A stretch of DNA of 64,000 nucleotides from Gonatopus flavifemur (taxonomy: Eukaryota; Arthropoda; Insecta; Hymenoptera; Dryinidae), in contig JAFFJZ010000006.1 in NCBI GenBank assembly GCA_018340375.1, forward strand, positions 13,968,001 through 14,032,000, in the 5' to 3' direction. A program made the position numbers and the translations under genes. Below are positions 47,501 through 59,421 of the stretch, in pieces. Position 1 is the stretch's first letter; every line of letters starts with the position of its first letter. Below the pieces are notes generated by a model that saw nothing but the letters and a program-made list of their open reading frames with translations, made no database searches and had not been told where the DNA came from.

Positions 47501-48208
47501 CATTCTCATCACGTTTCAATTTTTATTCCGATGAATAATGAATCATGTTGGTCAACGACACGAACAATTGATATTTTCATTGGAATATACTTGGCGTCGA
47601 GATAGATCTTGTATCGATATATAATATTAATTTCTATCGGGAATCGAGAAGTTCTTGTTTTGCAACTCCTCACGAATCCTCGTCGTGCCAATTAGAGTCA
47701 AATAGAGGGGTGGAATGGAAGAAGGATATAAAACGATACGTTTTCACGAGGGCGAATTACGAGCTCCTGCCACTGTATTACAGGGCGACGACATTAGAAT
47801 GGAACGAAAGAGAGATAGAGTACGTGCGAAACGTGAACAACGCGGCGGATCCGTGATGCAGAAAACGAAAGATGTATTGTGTGTGTGTGTGTGTGTGTTC
47901 GGAGAAAAAGGAAGAGAAAAAACAAAATGGAAGGAAGCGATGTAGATATATCCATGAGAAGCAGGAATCGGATTTTCCGAGGACTTTCATTTCATCCGGT
48001 GACTTGTACGCTATAAGAGAAGAATATATATTTACAAGGAAACGTGAAGGCCGACGGAGAGAGTCAAACTCACGAGACGTGCTTATCGTGAAATATTGCC
48101 GACCTTAATTAATCCAACTGCGAATAGAATGTCGTTGGAGGATTTACAATGTCACGAAGAATCGATGAGATGTCTCGAAATGTAAAAAAAAAAAACAAAC
48201 TATCGACT
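44578..48208. other. No recognised gene; microsatellites
   Basis: (AT)n at about 45350-45364 and (GT)n at 47879-47898. The longest frame, 181 aa at 45523-46068 (-), has no motif and overlaps others. Appears to be unique sequence. Confidence 0.4.
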
Positions 48209-48210
48209 TA

Positions 48211-48351
48211 CCCTGCTTAAAGAATCTCATTGATGCCGATGCAGAGAAGTGATTCAAACCCGTTGAGAATCAATTTTTAATAGGTTCGAATCGGTTTCCT
48301 GTATCAGAATCAATGATAATCAATCGGTTTGATGAGATCCTTTGAGCAGGG
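48211..48351. repeat. CCCTGCTT element, short copy
   Basis: CCCTGCTTAAAGAATCTCAT at the left and CTTTGAGCAGGG at the right, with flanks TA and TG. Carries GATTCAAACC/GGTTCGAATC words, as in 31608-31916. 141 bp. Confidence 0.75.
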
Positions 48352-48674
48352 TGATCGAACCGCATCATGATCGATGCTTATAGATTCGTGCGGTGTATAG
48401 TTTCATAGGAACGAGTATAATTTGTATCTATAAAACAACCCCGATAGTTCAAACGAATCTTATGACTTCGGAAATTAAATCTTGAGAACTCTGGATTTCA
48501 GCGTTGATCATTTTTGCGAATCACTTGATGGATTGTATTTCATACTTGGCAACAAAAAATACATGTTACACATCTTTTTAGAGTTCAAAGTATCTCGAAG
48601 ACCCTCGATACATGATTCCCTGGTAAAAAAATCTCTTTAAATCTCTCTGAAAATTTCACGTTCCAGAGAAATTC

Positions 48675-48850
48675 ATTTCATTCTATTTCATGCTTTATTA
48701 TTTCCTAGGGTCGGGCCCTTTGATCACAATGTATAAGTTGAAAGCACAAATTACTATTACAAGTGAGAATGTAAGTTTAAAAGAGAAAACCAACATAAAA
48801 AAATAATCAAAGAGTAGACTTCTACATGCTACAAAAAATACAAACCAGAG
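48675..48850 (-). mobile_element. Retroelement 3' end, copy A
   Basis: Reverse complement ends CATAATAAAGCATG-like with an (ATGAA)-type tail; the body includes AAAGGGCCCGACCCTAGG. Matches copy B at 49811-50093. A short tail repeat and 5' truncation suggest a non-LTR element or a SINE; no coding part is present. Confidence 0.5.
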
Positions 48851-49810
48851 AGATTCCAAATTCCAGAGAGAAACCAAAATTCAGAAAGATTTAGAGAGAT
48901 TTGGGGAGATCCAGAGGAATTCAGAGCAATTCGTCGTGATTCAGGGGGATTCAAAAGGATTCAGGAACGGGTGGGTTAGGGAAAATTGTGCCTTGAACTT
49001 TTCAGGAGGATTCAGATGAATTCAGAGAAATTCAGAAGAAGATATATTGAGTGAAATTTTTGATGCGAGATTCTAGAGGCATTCAGGGGGTTTTACAGAA
49101 ACTCAGGGGGACGGGAATTAGGAAAAATTTAGCATGGAACTTTTCAGAAGGATTCAGATGAATTCAGAGAGATTCAGAGGAAGATATATTGAGTGAAATT
49201 TTTGATGCGAGATTCTAGAGGCATTCAGGGGGTTTTAGAGAAACTCAGGGGAACGGTAATCAGGAAAAATTTAGCATGGAACTTTTCAGAAGGATTCAGA
49301 GGAATTCAGAGGGATTCAGAAGAATTCAGAGGATTTCAGAGGAATTCAAAGGAATTCAAAGAGAAATAAATTGAATGCAATTCTTCGTTCAAGATTTCAG
49401 AAGCATTCAGGGAGATTCAGGGAACATTAAAGACACGAAAATTAGAAAAAATTGAACCCGGAACTCTACAGAAGGATTTAGGGAAATTCAGAGAGATTCA
49501 GAGGGATTCAGGGACATTCAGAGCAATTCATCGTGATTCAGGGAAATTCAGAAGGATTCAGGAACAGGTAGATCAGGAAAAATTTAGCATGAAACTTTTC
49601 AGAAGGATTCAGAGAATTCAGAGGGATTCAGAAGGATTCAGAGGAGTTCAGAGAAATTCAGAGGAATTGAAAGAGGAATAAATTGAGTGGAATTCATCGT
49701 TCAAGATTTCAGAGGCATTCAAGGAGATTCAAGGAAAATTGGAGACACGAAAATCAGACAAAATTGAGCACGGAACTGTACAGAAGGATTCCGGGAAATT
49801 CAGAGAGATT

Positions 49811-50093
49811 CATTCATTTCATTTCATTTCATGCTTTATTATGTCCTAGGGCCGGGCCCTTTGAGAATAATGTGTGAGTTGAAATTACAAATTAATATTA
49901 CGAGTAAGAATATCATTTTGAAAAGAGAGTACCAAGATACAAAAATAATACAGAGACTAGACTTCTACATGCTACAGAAAGTACAAAACCAGATATAAGA
50001 GAAAAAGCAAAAGAATGATACTCACAGTTCAAATATCATCACATAGATGCTCCTTCTGTACTATTAATTAAAAAAAAAGAAACACAAAACTAC
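49811..50093 (-). mobile_element. Retroelement 3' end, copy B
   Basis: Plus strand begins with four or more ATTTC units and continues ATGCTTTATTATGTCCTAGG, so the element runs on the minus strand with its tail at the left. It sits in the ATTCAGAG word array. About 280 bp, non-coding. Confidence 0.5.
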
Positions 50094-50499
50094 CAATTCA
50101 GAGGGATTTAGGGACATTCAGAGGAATTCAGAGCAATTCATCGTGATTCAGGGGAATCCAGAAGGATTCAGAGACGGGTAGATCAAGATAAATTGTGCGT
50201 TGAAGTTTTTAGAAGGAGGCGGAGAAATTCAGAGACATTCAGAGGAATTCAGAGAGAGATGTATTGAGTGAAATTCGTTGTGCGAGATTTCGAAGGCATC
50301 CGGGGAGATTTAGGGAAAATCAAAGAAACGGGAATTAAGGAAAATTGAGTACGGAACTTGACGGAAGGATTCAAAGAAATTCAGAGAGATTCAGAGGGAT
50401 TCAGAGAAATTCAGAGAGAAATAAATGAAGTGAAATTTTTGATCTAAGAATTCGGAGGTATGCAGGGAATTTCAGGGAAAATCAGAAATCCGAAACTTA

Positions 50500-51471
50500 C
50501 ACTGGTAAAAAAAATCTCCCTGAATCTCTCTATATTTTCGGACATTTTTCAGAGAGATTCAGAGAAATTTCAGAGTAATTCAGTGGAAGTTAGAGACATC
50601 GCAAATCATGATACATCCTGGATCTCTCCAATTTTCTTTTAATCTTCCTGAATTTCCATTCCTTTGAATCGCTCTGAATCTTTCAGAATTTAATTCATTC
50701 AGATTCCGCCGCTTTCTCTGAATTTGTTCAAATCTCTCTAAATTCCTCTGAATTTGTGTGAATCTCTCTGAATCCCTCTGGATTCCTCTGAATTTCTCTG
50801 AATCTCTCTGAATTCCTCTGAATTTTCTGAACGCACGGTTTTCCCTAATTTACCTATTCTCAAATCTCCATGAAGCTTCCTAATACATCTTAAATTTCAA
50901 ACCAAAGATTGCACTAAATACACTTCTCTTTGAATGTCTCTGAAATCCTCTTAATTTTTTCAACGCACAGTTTTCCGTAATTTCCCTATCTTCAAATCTC
51001 CATGAAACTCCTTAAATACATCTGACATTTGAAATCAAAAATTCCACCCAATATATTTCTCTCTGAATTTCTTTGAATCCATTTGGGAAGTCAACCGCAC
51101 GATCGCTCTGAAACTCCTGGAATGCCTCTCAAATTATAGATTGAGAATTTTACTCCGTATATTCCTCTCTGAATTTCTCTGAAAAGCTCAACGCACAGTT
51201 TTCCTCAATTCACCTATCCGCAAACCTCCATGAAACTCCCTGAAAGTCCCTAAAATTTAAAACCAATAATTTCACTCAATTTATTTCTCTCTGAGATTCC
51301 CTGAATGCCTTTGAATCTCTCTGAATCCTTCTGAAAACTTCAACGCCCCATTTTCCCAAATCCGCCAGTCTCTGTACTCTTCTGAATCTTCCTGAATCAC
51401 TCTGAATTTTTATGAATTCCGCTGAAACGTAAAATCATCACGGAGATTCGGAGAGACTTTTTTCACCAGGG
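50500..51471. repeat. Nested CACTGG/CCCTGG element
   Basis: CACTGGTAAAAAAAATCTCC at the left and TTTTTTCACCAGGG at the right. Flanks TA and TT do not match exactly. Words are CTCTGAATTTCTCTGAATCC, mostly inverse to the surrounding element. Confidence 0.5.
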
Positions 51472-51896
51472 TTAGCAAGAATCGAGTGTGGAACTTCACA
51501 TAAGGATTCAGACAAATTCAGAGTAAGCTTTGAATTCTCAATATTTGGAATCCGGAGAGATTCGGAGAGATTCAGAGGAATTCTGAGAGATTCAGGGAAA
51601 GTCAGGAGAATTCAGAAAGATTCAGGCAAATTCAGAGGAAGCTTTGAAATTTAGATATATGAAATTCTGACACATTCAGAGAGATTCAGAGGAATTCAGC
51701 ATGAGATTTGAATTCTCGATAAATGAAATTCTGAAGAATTCCTAGATTTCCATAAAAACAATTGAGAGAGATTCAGGATGTATGACTATTTGAAAAGTCT
51801 CTAATTTGCTCTAAATTACTCTGAAATTGCTGTGAATCTCTTTGAAAAATGTCCGAAAGTATAGGAAGATTCAGAGGGATTTTTTTTACCAGGGTT

Positions 51897-53860
51897 CAAA
51901 TAATATTTCTAACGATATCAGCGCTATTGAATCAAGCTCGCCACAGTGTCAACGATCTTCCACCAGCGTTGCCCCAGGAGACAGAATCGAACAATAAGAA
52001 GACCTATACGATACGATTTTCACAATCATTATCTCCTCTCGAGAATACGAAGCGTATGAATAGATTTGACGATCGAATGAATTTAATTGTACAGAAGAAA
52101 GCGGTAGGATTCAGCGTGAGCTGTTTTAGAAATTCATCGAATCTTTTGTTTTGAAAAGACAGACGAATATGTCATTGGTCAGGTACAGGGAAAAGAAGAA
52201 AAAAAAGCAATGTTGACTCAATGGTACCATTCATGTCAAAGAAATTACGGGATAATTGGTTCGGATGGTAAACGTGGGAGTCCTCGTCCGTCTACGAGCA
52301 GCGCACACACGTGATGATAATTCCACCCAAATGATCATCCGCAGGGTGCAGCATTTATATAAGCGGGGGAAGGAGAGGGTAATTTTTGTTGACGTGTGTA
52401 TTATTTATCGATACTCCGGGAAGCGTGTGCATTGACGTGAACGTGCGTGAATGTGTGTATCCGTGTAAGGGGTTTATGGAAGGTCCTTCTGCCGAAGCAC
52501 GCGACAAAGCAGAACACGTGACTAGATTACGTAATATACAATACCCATTGTAATGCACAGCGACAACGGCTGTGTATTAGCTTCGAGCTGGCATATCTGT
52601 ATATATAAACCTGTACCAACCTGCACTGCGCCATCCCGAAAATTTTCATACCGAATCTATTCGGCAACAAAACACACGTCAGGTATCGAAATTTCAATTA
52701 CACGAGTTTCCATGAAATTGCGCAATAAATTGTCGATGAAAGATACTCAAGATCTTCTTGTAACGATTATAATGATTTTTGATAATGAATTTCAAAATCG
52801 CTCTCCAAATATTCTAGCTTTGAATTTAGAATTGAATTCGTATGTAAGTCCCACTCGATGAATAATATATTTGAATTGTGGTGTAGTATTATATCTGTTA
52901 TACGATATGCGTTTACGTATAACGATGCTCATATATTATACCTCTATTGTTGATCAAACGAGAACTGCGAGAGAAATTCGTGATGAAAGCGAGAACCGGG
53001 AGAATGTAAGTGGATCGTAAAAGGAACGCTTGACCAAGCGAGCTTTATATTACTCTTCGCGAGGGTATAGTATTATATATTTGAGAGATAGAGAAACATC
53101 GTCGATAGTTTTCATAGGGCTTTAGAAGCGTTACTCGCCACAGAGTTCACTGCAAATGAACTTGATTCTCCAACGAATGAAGAGGGGACATAACGGCATC
53201 GAAGTTATAACTATAAACCGAAGAACGTATGAGACGTAGAGCTTGCTTGGGTTCGAAAGTACTCGTGAATTCCAACAACAATGGCACAAACGTGGATTGA
53301 GTGTTCTCTCGAGGCATGCCAAATGCTTTCCACCGTTGCTTCGAAATATTGAAAATAACTTTCTCCGTTTTGGCAAACCGTTTTCCTTCATTCGCCACCG
53401 AGAACCTTGTTTTGTGTTCCCCAATAACCAATTTTATTCAATTCCAATATTCTCAATTGTTTCTGAGGTGGATTATGATTACATAACTCAAAGGTCTCAA
53501 ACATTTCGAGACAAACATTTTGTTTTGTTTCGGAAAATGAGGTATAGATGAGTTACGTTTATTTTATGTAATATATGATGAATCTTGAATGGAAAAGGTA
53601 GCGTTCACGGTAGATTCATGATGATGCAACCTTATGGATTCTTGGTAAAATCATTTTCTTGGAGATTCAAATTTCCATGTTTTTGTAATATGAACTATAA
53701 TCATCTTTTCTCGAGTTACACGTTGTTACGTGATGGGAAAATAATCTTCCGAGCATGCTACTGATTTTGTTTGTTCGTACTTTGTTGAGAAAATGATGGG
53801 ATATAATAATGTCGTAGAACGAATATTGAACTTTGTTTTTTCTTTATTTTTATGTTACAG
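51897..53860. other. No recognised gene
   Basis: Frames of 94-102 aa at 52553-52861 (+), 53131-53424 (-), 53147-53431 (-) and 53243-53551 (+) overlap and have no motif. Ends in the polypyrimidine tract before the candidate exon. Confidence 0.4.
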
Positions 53861-53916
53861 AGTTGCCGTTCGTGATCTCATCATCTACATGAATTTTGGA
53901 ATTTGGCGTCTGATCG
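53861..53916 (+). other. Candidate 56-nt internal exon
   Basis: Preceded by a strong acceptor (TTTTTTCTTTATTTTTATGT then TACAG, AG at 53859-53860) and followed by GTGAGT (53917-53922). One frame is open across it: after one leading base it reads VAVRDLIIYMNFGIWRLI plus a final G. The other two frames have stops. I do not recognise the peptide. It could be a coding or 5' UTR exon of a host gene or a decoy. Confidence 0.3.
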
Positions 53917-53988
53917 GTGAGTGTTCGGGATTCATTTATTATTTCGTATCAATTAATTTTTGCCTTTTTATCACGAAGTAAGATATAA

Positions 53989-55436
53989 CCCGACCAGAAA
54001 TTTACCCCATTTAACTTTGATCCAACCCAGGTCCTGGTAAGGCAACCTCGTCAGGACCTGACAAGTCATGTCACTCTGTACTAATATAAGGACCTTATGA
54101 GGCAAGACTAATAAGGATTTGATGCGGAATCCCATACCAAAACCTCCAGAATGAATTGAAATTAGGATATGAACAGGATTTACAGTGGGTTGCCAAATCA
54201 TTAGGCCACAGTTGAGATTTTTGAGATTACTCCAGAGTTGAATATCTCAGTGAAAAATTATCGTAAGGGAACAAATGAGTACTCAATTTCAAGGGCAAAG
54301 TCAACTCTTTGAGCATCATTTGACCCCTTTGGTCTATCATGTTTGTCCAACAACCTACATCGCATTGAGTATGAGCATTTTTGCCGATATTTCCTCAGTT
54401 TTTCAAACAGGAGAAGCTCGCAGGAAGATTAAAACATGGAAACACGAAAATACACATTTTGTAGAGAATTTCCTCAGCTTCAAAACGCTTTTTTTATCTT
54501 CTTGGTAGAGTCATTTTTAGCGGAGTTATGTCATGTTTTATGATTTGTAATTTGGAGACGGTAGAGGGGGGAAAAAATCTCCATGAAAGGAAGAGATTTG
54601 TTTTAAGATGTATTATACGCAGAGAATACTTTTGAAAGCAATTAAAAACTTCTCGAAGTATGTTTTTTCGTATAATACATAGCAAAACTAAACTTTTTCC
54701 TCCAAGGAAATTTTTTGTCCCCTTAACCGTCTCAAAATTACAAGTCATAAAACATGATATAACTCCGCTGAAAATGACTCTACCAGGAAAATAAAAAAAG
54801 CGTTTTGGAGCTGAGGAAATTCTCTACAAAATGTTTATTCTCGTGTTTCCATGTTTTGATCTTCCTGCGAGCTCCTTCTGTTTGAAAAACTGAGGAAATA
54901 TCGACCAAAATGCTCATACTTAATGCGATGTAGGTTGTCGGACAAACATGATAGACCAAAGAGGTCAAATGATGCTCAAAGAGTAGACTTTGCCCTTTAA
55001 ATTGCGTATTCATTTGTTTCCTTACGATAATTTTTCACTGAGATATTCAACTTTGGAGTAATCTCAATAATCTCAACTGTGGCCTAATAATTTGGCAACC
55101 CACTGTACAACCCAAAAATGTTGTATTCGGCATGGAGAGATCTAACTTGAGAGGATATGCACAGTTCACATTTGTTCAGAAATATTTTCCTAATTTAGAA
55201 AAAATTTATTTCAGAGTATACAATCTGAAATTGAGACATTTTTGCATTCAATTTATTAAACTATACTTTATAAACATATTTTCTCATAATCTCAGGATAA
55301 TCTAACAAGGTGTTGATGAGATTACAGCGAGGAAAGCCTAGTTCAACCTTCTAGGATAATTTAAGGGAAGCTTTCGGATGACCTTGTTAGGTCCTCCCCA
55401 TATGTCAGGTCAACCCCATGATAATTTCCAGTCGGG
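53989..55436. repeat. CCCGACYRG element with AGGTCCTGAC words
   Basis: CCCGACCAGAAATTTACCCC at the left, ATAATTTCCAGTCGGG at the right, and AA on both sides (53987-53988, 55437-55438). Outer parts contain GTCAGGACCTGACAAG and AGGTCAACC words. A 923-bp hairpin is nested inside. Confidence 0.8.
54183..55105. mobile_element. 923-bp hairpin element, TA-flanked
   Basis: Starts CAGTGGGTTGCCAAATCATT and ends with the mirror image CAACCCACTG; TA outside (54181-54182, 55106-55107). Most of the element is two inverted arms, with a loop at about 54600-54690. Each arm has a 77-aa open frame, at 54275-54508 (+) and 54780-55013 (-), with about 10 differences between them. CAGT ends and TA flanks suggest a Tc1/mariner-type MITE, but no transposase is present. 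Confidence 0.8.
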
Positions 55437-55972
55437 AAGGAGGGCAATCTCCATAAAAGCGAGGTGACACACTTTTTGTCGCCGATTTGCATGTTCAAAT
55501 TCGTCACTTGAAGGCGCTACGAGCAGAGTGTTGTTGATTAACTTCAGAGTCTGGAGCCAAGTTCAGAGCATACAAAAAATTAGAGGTTATTACGGTATCG
55601 GAGTGTACCCTGTTGGAAAAACCCAGCTGGGTTTCAACTAGGTTCGACCAGTAGGAATTTGGTTACATGGTTGAACCATGTCGAGTAGGACCATGCTGCG
55701 TAGGATCAACCTACATGGGATCAGGTTGAGCCAACTAGGATAATACTACCTAATATCAGTTCCCTATTGGGAAAACCCAGCTCAGTTCTAGCTAGGTTCG
55801 ACCATGCTGGGTAGGACCAGTAGGAATTTGGTTACATGGTCGAACCATGTAGGGTGGAACCATGCTGGGTAGGTCCTATCCATGTGGGTACTACTCAGTG
55901 TGGTCCCACCTAGGTCGGCACTGCGACCAGGTGTGTAGATGACTACCTGGTTAGATCATGCGAGGAATCATC

Positions 55973-56088
55973 CATAAAATACATCCGCTTTCCAATCCGT
56001 CTCTCTTTGTCAAACCTTACTGACTCCACGTTGATATGACGAAGATTTGAACAACGAAAAGCCAACGTATTTTATGGATGATCCCTTA
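55973..56088. repeat. Short hairpin with ATCATCCATAAAATAC ends
   Basis: GAATCATCCATAAAATACAT at the left is mirrored by GTATTTTATGGATGATCCC at the right. The arms of about 25-40 bp decay inward. A small MITE of unknown class. Confidence 0.55.
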
Positions 56089-57671
56089 AGCACACTCCGG
56101 TAGCAATAAGTGAATCCTAAACATCCCGATATAGAATGGAACAGAATTACCGAGGCTATGGACATTCTTATTAGGTTCTGCCACAGATTCATTCTGCTGG
56201 CATTTTGAAAAGTTTTTTTTTCATCTCTGGATGATTCAAGAAGGATCATTTTTCAAAATTTCGCAACTGTGGATCATGATGGCTATTTTTGGTTGGACGA
56301 AAGTAGTTGAACCCAATAAAAGCAAAATATTTGACCCATTCCTTGTAGGAATTGATCAATCTTTCACTGGATCGGTTAATAACTGTCAAGAAATATGAAA
56401 GCTCTCCTAGGTACAACTATACTAATTCCTATCAACTCACCAGGAGAGAAGGGGAACTTTATTCGGTTGGACAACTGTTTTTTAATCGAATGAAACACAC
56501 AATTTTCAAAAAATCCATTAAAAAGTATTTGTTTACTGTAGTATAGTGTATATGGTGTTAATATGTGATTGAAAACGGAGTAATTGAAATTGCAGCAATG
56601 CTGCCGCAGAATACGAGCGTACGTACACGATCGTATCCCGTTTGAATAATGAATTCTTAGAATTATTGTATAATGTATACAGTATTTTTAAATATAAAAT
56701 TATTATAATGCGAATTTATCCAAACTTCTATGGTAGTTTTTATTAAGGACGAGTTTCTTTTCCCTCTTGATTTCCATCGGAATAAAATAAAATGATTTGA
56801 TTGACATGTTGAATCGGTGATAATAATTAGCAAGGAAAAATTCTCCTGACCTCTCTGGTTGGAACAATCCATTGAATCTAACTGAATGAAACTCCATGGG
56901 ATTTGGCAAGAACATTGTCTGAGATCCAATCAGATTCACATGAAGAAAATTCATCTATCTGACTCAATCTCATGGACATTTAAATGATCGAATAGAATTC
57001 AATCAAACCTTTGTTCAATTCCGATCAAATTCGACGAGAATCAATGGATTTCTTCAACTAGGGTTTACCTAGAGGTTGGTACTACCCTGCATGGTTTTTC
57101 CCAGTCTTAGTATCAACCTGGGACAGACCATGCTTGGTATGGCTCCAGATAGTTATAGATGAATCTTGGAAATCCCAGTGGAATAGAACTTCTCTACGAT
57201 ATATCCAGAGATTTGACATTTTTATCAAATTGCATCACAATTTTTTTCCCACTGGCATTTCGAGATTTTCCTTAAATTTATGATTAATTTGAAGGATATC
57301 GTTCCATCAAATCTTTCAATTAGGCAGATTCCAGGATTCGGTCATCAGTTTCTAGGGCTGTTTGCATTTACAATACACTGATATTTTTTTGATACCCTTT
57401 CTTCGATCAATCCTGGTATCAAGAAAACTTGCATCATGTTGATTTTTTAAAATCCCTCCGATATTAGTGCACTTGAAATGAGTCAAGCTTGAGTTGTTAC
57501 GATTGGAATGAGGTTAGTCTAGCTGGAACTAAATTGATCCTATATTGATTGTTGAGTCAGTTGACGTGAGCTGTAACTAGCACCAGTTGCAACCAAGTTG
57601 GTCCCATACTGGTTGTTGGGTCAACCATCATGGGTTGTAACTGGCACCAGCTGGTATCAAGTTGGTTCCTT

Positions 57672-57976
57672 CCCAGCCAGCAAAATTGAGGCAGCGTCAG
57701 TACCATTCACTTACACAATCAAAAGCGTCTTGTACATACAGCACTCAATTCATGTATGAAAATGGGAGTGACTTGGTAGTATCTTCTAGAAGCACTACTT
57801 GGTGGTGCTCCCTGGTGATACTGGTAGCACTGAGGTAGTGCTACGTTATAGTTTGCATTATATATGTGCTATGGTAGTAAGCAGTGCCAAAATCTGGGGA
57901 AAGCTACTACGTTGCTACTGTAGTACTAACTAGCTAGTAGCACAAACGCAAATTTAGGAGCGCTTTGCTGGCCGGG
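57672..57976. repeat. CCCAGCCAGCAAA element with AGTGCTACT words
   Basis: CCCAGCCAGCAAA at the left, TTTGCTGGCCGGG at the right (one mismatch), and TT on both sides (57670-57671, 57977-57978). Interior rich in GGTAGTGCTAC/GTAGCACTAC words. 305 bp. Confidence 0.82.
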
Positions 57977-58080
57977 TTGTCCGACCTTGCTGGGTTTTTT
58001 CAACAGGGTAATTTGTAATTTCTCGCATACATGAAATATCAAACAGTATTCCATTTTTAATTCCAGATAACCTATTGCAA

Positions 58081-58441
58081 CCCATACAGCACCACAGATC
58101 TCAGTGATATCTCATTTACATTTCAATCTTCCACTTTCATCACATTTGAGTATACTTTCACAGAAATATGTCAAAAATCTGTCAATTGAAATGTTACCTA
58201 TTTGGAATGTCTCAAATATATCACGAGAGGAACATTACAATGAAATATTCTATAAATATTTTTGAAACATCGCAGAAATAATTTAGAAATATTGCATTCG
58301 AATGTAAGATTAGCGGACATTGCAATATTTCTGAAGGGACTCTGAAACCTCAGTGTGACATACAGCACTATCATAGAAATATTTCAATGTTTCAAGTGTT
58401 AGATTTCTGCAATCTTAATGAGATCTCCGGTGCTGTATGGG
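58081..58441. repeat. CCCATACAGCACC element with GAAATATTTC words
   Basis: CCCATACAGCACCACAGATC at the left and GATCTCCGGTGCTGTATGGG at the right, a 23-bp TIR with one mismatch. Flanks AA and GA. Interior carries AGAAATATTTC and GAAATGTT words. Confidence 0.78.
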
Positions 58442-58442
58442 G

Positions 58443-59419
58443 AGCGCCACAAGTGGCAGAAGTTGACTTGCAAGTTGGCGGCAAAAAGTGTGTTACTTTC
58501 TGAAAACGATTCCATAAGAGATTGCCCTCTTTATATCTCACTTCGTGCTTTTTATGTCCAATATTTTGCGATCGAATCAGGAATTACGAAGAATTTCATT
58601 AACCGGGTTGTTGAAATCAAGCAACGCGTACCGTTTGAATCTCATCATCGAGTATACAGGATATTCAGCTTGTCGTAAGAGCCAGATTCCGGAAAACCTG
58701 CTGATCTTTCCTCTCGGTTCATCATAGAATTCCAATCGAAACTGATTTCGAATTTCTTCATACGCGTCAGCAAGGCTCGATATAAGCAGAGAGAGAAAGC
58801 AATGTGGTCGGTAGTTGGATACAGTTCTGACGGCGAATTTGTGGCTGAATACTGGATTACATGGGAAGTGCTGTTTAGGAATGACTCGAAGAATGAACGG
58901 GGATGCAGGGGAAGAATGACACCTATGAAGGGAAGAAGTAGGAGGAGGAGAAGGAGGAGGACGGAAGAGGGAAGAAGTATGAGTTGGATCGTTGACCGAA
59001 CGTAACATGGGCCTGTCCCATGTGGTTTTCGTTAATTAACCGAGTCTACCGAGTTCTATTCCTCGCGTTATATTACCGCTTCTTCTCTCCCCTCTCTCTC
59101 TCTCGTTCGTTCATTCCATCGCCTTCGCCACAAGATCGTGGACGCACCTCAGGGTTTGCGGCAACTGCAACTGTCCTCTGTCCCGTCCCATGACGTATCA
59201 TACCGTCGTCTATGGTATCCCGAGGGTACAGGAGTCGCGAAATTGTAGCCGTGTCGTGTACACAGAACGTATTTATACGCATGAGATGGTATTTTCTTCA
59301 CCAATTTATTTAATTCAAATTGTTTCATGCGTGTGAATACGAATTCGGTTTTAAATTTCCACAGTTCACGACACCGGATTAACATCCATCTGCTCTGATG
59401 GGTTACGTGAATATATTCG
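58443..59419. other. No recognised gene
   Basis: A 143-aa frame at 58577-59008 (-) is open opposite an (AGG)n tract (about 58940-58961), and no domain is visible. CT-rich near 59085-59110. Confidence 0.4.
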
Positions 59420-59421
59420 TA

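Larger units (their letters stand above)
48618..51894. repeat. CCCTGGTAAAAAAA element built from ATTCAGAG words
   Basis: CCCTGGTAAAAAAATCTC at the left, GATTTTTTTTACCAGGG at the right, and TT on both sides (48616-48617, 51895-51896). Nearly all of the 3.3 kb is ATTCAGAGAGATTCAGAGGA-like words, in one orientation to about 50470, mixed or inverted to about 51470, then direct again. Units of about 142 bp repeat in tandem near 49020-49300. A second, nested copy of the same family probably lies at 50500-51471. Non-coding. Confidence 0.75.
55608..58008. repeat. CCCTGTTGGAAAAA element with ACCATGCTGGGT words
   Basis: CCCTGTTGGAAAAACCCAGC at the left, mirrored at the right with one mismatch, and TA on both sides (55606-55607, 58009-58010). 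ACCATGCTGGGTAGGACC-like words lie at 55640-55960, CCAACCTGGGTT relatives at 57060-57660. The centre is AT-rich. One short hairpin and a further element (57672-57976) lie inside. Confidence 0.85.
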
